A DNA stretch of 64,000 nt. It comes from Drosophila persimilis (Eukaryota; Arthropoda; Insecta; Diptera; Drosophilidae). The notes below the pieces were generated by a model. That model saw only the letters and a list, made by a program, of their open reading frames with translations. It was not told where the DNA came from and did no database searches. Of this stretch, positions 61,242-64,000 are shown piece by piece (position 1 is the stretch's first letter; the number at the start of each line of letters is the position of its first letter). The position numbers were made by a program, and so were the translations under genes. Where the stretch lies: NCBI RefSeq assembly GCF_003286085.1, contig NW_020825343.1:1302001-1366000 (forward strand), given 5' to 3'.

Positions 61242-64000
61242 CTGCCGAAAGAACAACAAGAACAGGAGACGGAATGATAAGTAATTCATATTTTTGGCCC
61301 ACAACTAAGGCTAGAAATATGCAAGGAATGTGGGTGAGTTGCGTAGACCCACATTTCAGACCCTCTTCAAATATTATATGGTACATAGTATATGGTAGAT
61401 ATATGCTTTATTTTCTTTGCTGTGTGGCGCTATCTTTATGGCCGGGGGCGCTTAGCGGGCTCCTTATAAATCAAATGAGCCATTTGTTTTGGAATCGACA
61501 TACTATATATACGAGTGTTCCATTCGTCTGGCTTCGGGCTTAGGCACTTGCCCCAGAGATGGATGGATGGGCCTTTCAAATATTTTTGATAATTAAGGAA
61601 ATGCTTTATGGCAAAAACTTTAATTTGATTTGAAAGATTTGATGATCACCGATTGATGATACCCTTGAAGGCAGCTTTTCCTTTGTTCTTCAAGTCATTG
61701 ACCCGCCACTTACTGATTCCCTTTTCGGGCATATATTTATCTATATGTTTCTCAACAAATTTAAATAAATTAACTCATAAACTTATTGGGAAAAACCCAG
61801 CAGACAAAACACTTTTCTATTTATGGTTTTGTTGCAGAAAAGCTCGAGGTTTACGTGAATTTTTGACAAACGCTCGTTCAGGCGAATTACGAATCAAATC
61901 TAATTTTGGCCAAGAAGATGTGCCATGCCGCTAAAACCAAACAAGTTCATCTGTCGTGAGTCGTCTCGACTCGAGTCGAGTTGAATTGAGTCTCCCCATC
62001 ATCGTGTGGGTTTGGTTCTCGCATTTATTATGGCATTCATTCCTCATTCTTCTGGTGGGGCAATAAAACATGTGCAAATACATGGGAATCGAGAGCGATT
62101 TCCGAATGGATGGCACTACGCATGCGACATGTTGGCCAAAGCCAGAGGCAAACATTGCCCTCTTCTATCGCACATCACATTCTTTCCTGACATTAACTTA
62201 TCGGCAAGGTAAGGCGGCAAGGCGGCAAGGTAAGGTAACAATTTCAAGCACTCCACACACTGATCAATAAATATTTTCCTCACAGGGAGTTTGGTTTGGA
62301 CATGAAATCAAATAGATTAGATATCATCGTTCTACAATATACAATATGTATGTAGTACCTATTGTTATTGTTGTGTTTTCTGTTCTCTTCAATTTTTGCG
62401 TCATTTACGAAATTATCTGAATGATGTTGCGGGACTAACCTTTTTGTGAAGAGATTGTCACACACTCACACAAGTGTGGGGGGGAAAACTTCTTGGAAAA
62501 GTATGCGAAATTCAATTGAATTTCATATTACGTATACGCCTGCGTTTCGATAAAGCACGGACACACATATGTGCATATATTCCTATGGCATATAGCAGTA
62601 TAATCAGCCTGGGATGAGTGCGGGCTTATCAGAGACACACTAGCACACACACACACACACACACGGCAATTGTGGAATAGAATATACTACATGTACTATA
62701 TGTGTACTAGACATATATTTTATTTTATTTTATTTCTTTTTTGGGCTGATTTCTTTCACGTTTTCCGCTTTTACAAGTTGTACACCTTTATTTTTGTTCG
62801 TTTCGATTTTGTGTGTTTGATTCCTCTTCGCAATACTGATAACAAAAGAGTGTTCGTTTTTGTTTTTGTTTTTTTTTATGTTTGATTTTGGGTTCGTTAA
62901 TGCCCAAGACAGAATTCCTTGGGCATTGATTTCGTTTCTTCGTTTTGTAATTATTTAATACATATATTATTTTGATTCGCGGGGCATACACGCTAGCAAT
63001 GGAAAATACAACGACAACAATTCCGCCTTTCGGTTTGGGGTTTCAGGTGTTTGGGGTTTGGTGGATTTTTTTCTTTTATTTGCTCGAGTATTTCCTGAAT
63101 TTCTTAGCGCGTCGCCACTGCTGTGTTTCGTTCGTTTCGTTAACTAAAATAAAAATGAGCGCCGTGCCGAGAAATGTCTAGCTTAAGAGCAGCAGAGCAG
63201 CAGAACAGCAGAACAGCGGAGCAGCGGAAGCTTCCGAAGCTTTTTTTTAGCGGCGTTGTTGTCGTCGTCTTGCCTGTCGCCAGTTTTAAGTGGCGATCGG
63301 CAAGCGGCAGAGGAGGCACGAGTTAGAGGGAGAGGGTGATACGTTCGAGAGATAACCGGGAGAGGGCGAGAGTGAAACGTGCCCGTGTGTGCTCCCAAGA
63401 GTCGCCCTCTGTGCGTGTGTGTAATTCTAGGAAATCAAATTATGTGTCCCGCTCTCTCCTTAGGGTTTCTACGGGCGTGTGTGTTAGACGTTAATTTATG
63501 CTGTGAATAATTTGCATTTCCATAATTCTACCAACTACGGCCTGTCTGCCTACCCCCCTCCCTTCCCACCGCCGTGTGTAGTGTTCACGTTTTAGAGCTT
63601 TTGCTTCTCTAATTAACGCGTTCACCCGCTTGGCTGTTCGGTATCCAAGTTTCTTGGCTTTGATTTGCTGCCTTTGTTGTTGCTGTATCGGCAGCTTGTT
63701 GAAGATCGTATCTCGTTTTTTCTCATTTCAATTTGCGTTGTTTACTTTTCTGATTATCACGGTACTTTTTCGCCCCAAAGAGTGTGAAAGAGACAGACAG
63801 ACAGGGCAGCGGACAGAGCGAAAGAGAGGCAGCGAATTTTTGAATCAATATCCGTTTAACTTTTGTTTCGGAATATTTGAATAATTAGGTGTTAATCGAT
63901 GCATAATTGTTTAACGAATTCGCGTGGAATTTTCTAATAATTATATTATTATGTCGTTTAATAGGGGCTTGAGTGCATTTTAAAAGGCTTTTAGCATAAT
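61242..64000. other. 5' part of Ect4: upstream intron or regulatory DNA
   Basis: The exon at 61241-60886 opens with an acceptor (TTTCGGCAG) in phase 0, so an upstream exon exists, but I found no convincing one here. Open frames are short and lack similarity to the family. The stretch has a (CA)n microsatellite at about 62643-62664 and GA/GC-rich runs near 63183-63420. A promoter may lie here or beyond the window. Confidence 0.4.
62643..62664. repeat. (CA)n microsatellite
   Basis: About eleven uninterrupted CA repeats, read directly; in the upstream Ect4 region. Confidence 0.85.

Noticed and set aside
61931-63398. Short minus-strand frames as the missing first exon of long Ect4
   Set aside because: None ends at a good donor in the needed phase with a believable start; I left the long form as incomplete.

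Overview
This is eukaryotic nuclear DNA from a fly of the genus Drosophila. Protein-coding exons are split by short introns with GT..AG ends. The recognisable products (P5CS, Chs2, two SLC22 carriers, an HPS3-type protein, Ect4/Sarm) are close to Drosophila proteins, and core-promoter motifs typical of Drosophila are visible. From memory, the D. melanogaster counterparts all lie on Muller element D but in two separate places. A rearranged Muller D, for example in an obscura-group species, is therefore a reasonable inference, but the species cannot be fixed from the sequence alone. All recognisable genes lie on the minus strand.

Layout. 1-2238: no gene seen. 2239-12225: P5CS, the bifunctional mitochondrial enzyme of proline synthesis, 12 exons including a separate targeting-peptide exon. 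12226-15382: intergenic. 15383-21462: chitin synthase 2, 10 exons, complete. 22613-24719 and 25903-27892: two tandem SLC22-type carriers with the same intron plan. 29027-33979: a long BLOC-2/HPS3-like gene, with a candidate upstream promoter at about 35.5 kb. 49566-50288: an intronless divergent VAP (MSP-domain) gene. 52397-61241: Ect4/Sarm with ARM, SAM, SAM and TIR domains, two alternative 3' coding exons and two alternative 5' routes; its long 5' form runs past what can be seen.

The unusual part is 36.3-48.3 kb. A tandem array of about 10.3 kb (37.1-47.4 kb) is built from a 319-bp unit and a 173-bp deleted version of it, arranged in higher-order blocks. It lies between two inverted arms of roughly 0.7-0.8 kb. 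Each arm holds a copy of the same gene-like fragment with a conserved short intron. Where the array meets the right arm, the unit flips orientation and makes a hairpin. A diverged single copy of the unit core lies 15 kb away at about 22.0 kb, so the family is dispersed.

The genes do not form one pathway. Chs2 (gut chitin) and the two carriers form one neighbourhood that may share gut or tubule expression, and GATA-type sites occur nearby. P5CS, HPS3, VAP and Ect4 look like independent housekeeping, trafficking and neuronal-degeneration genes.
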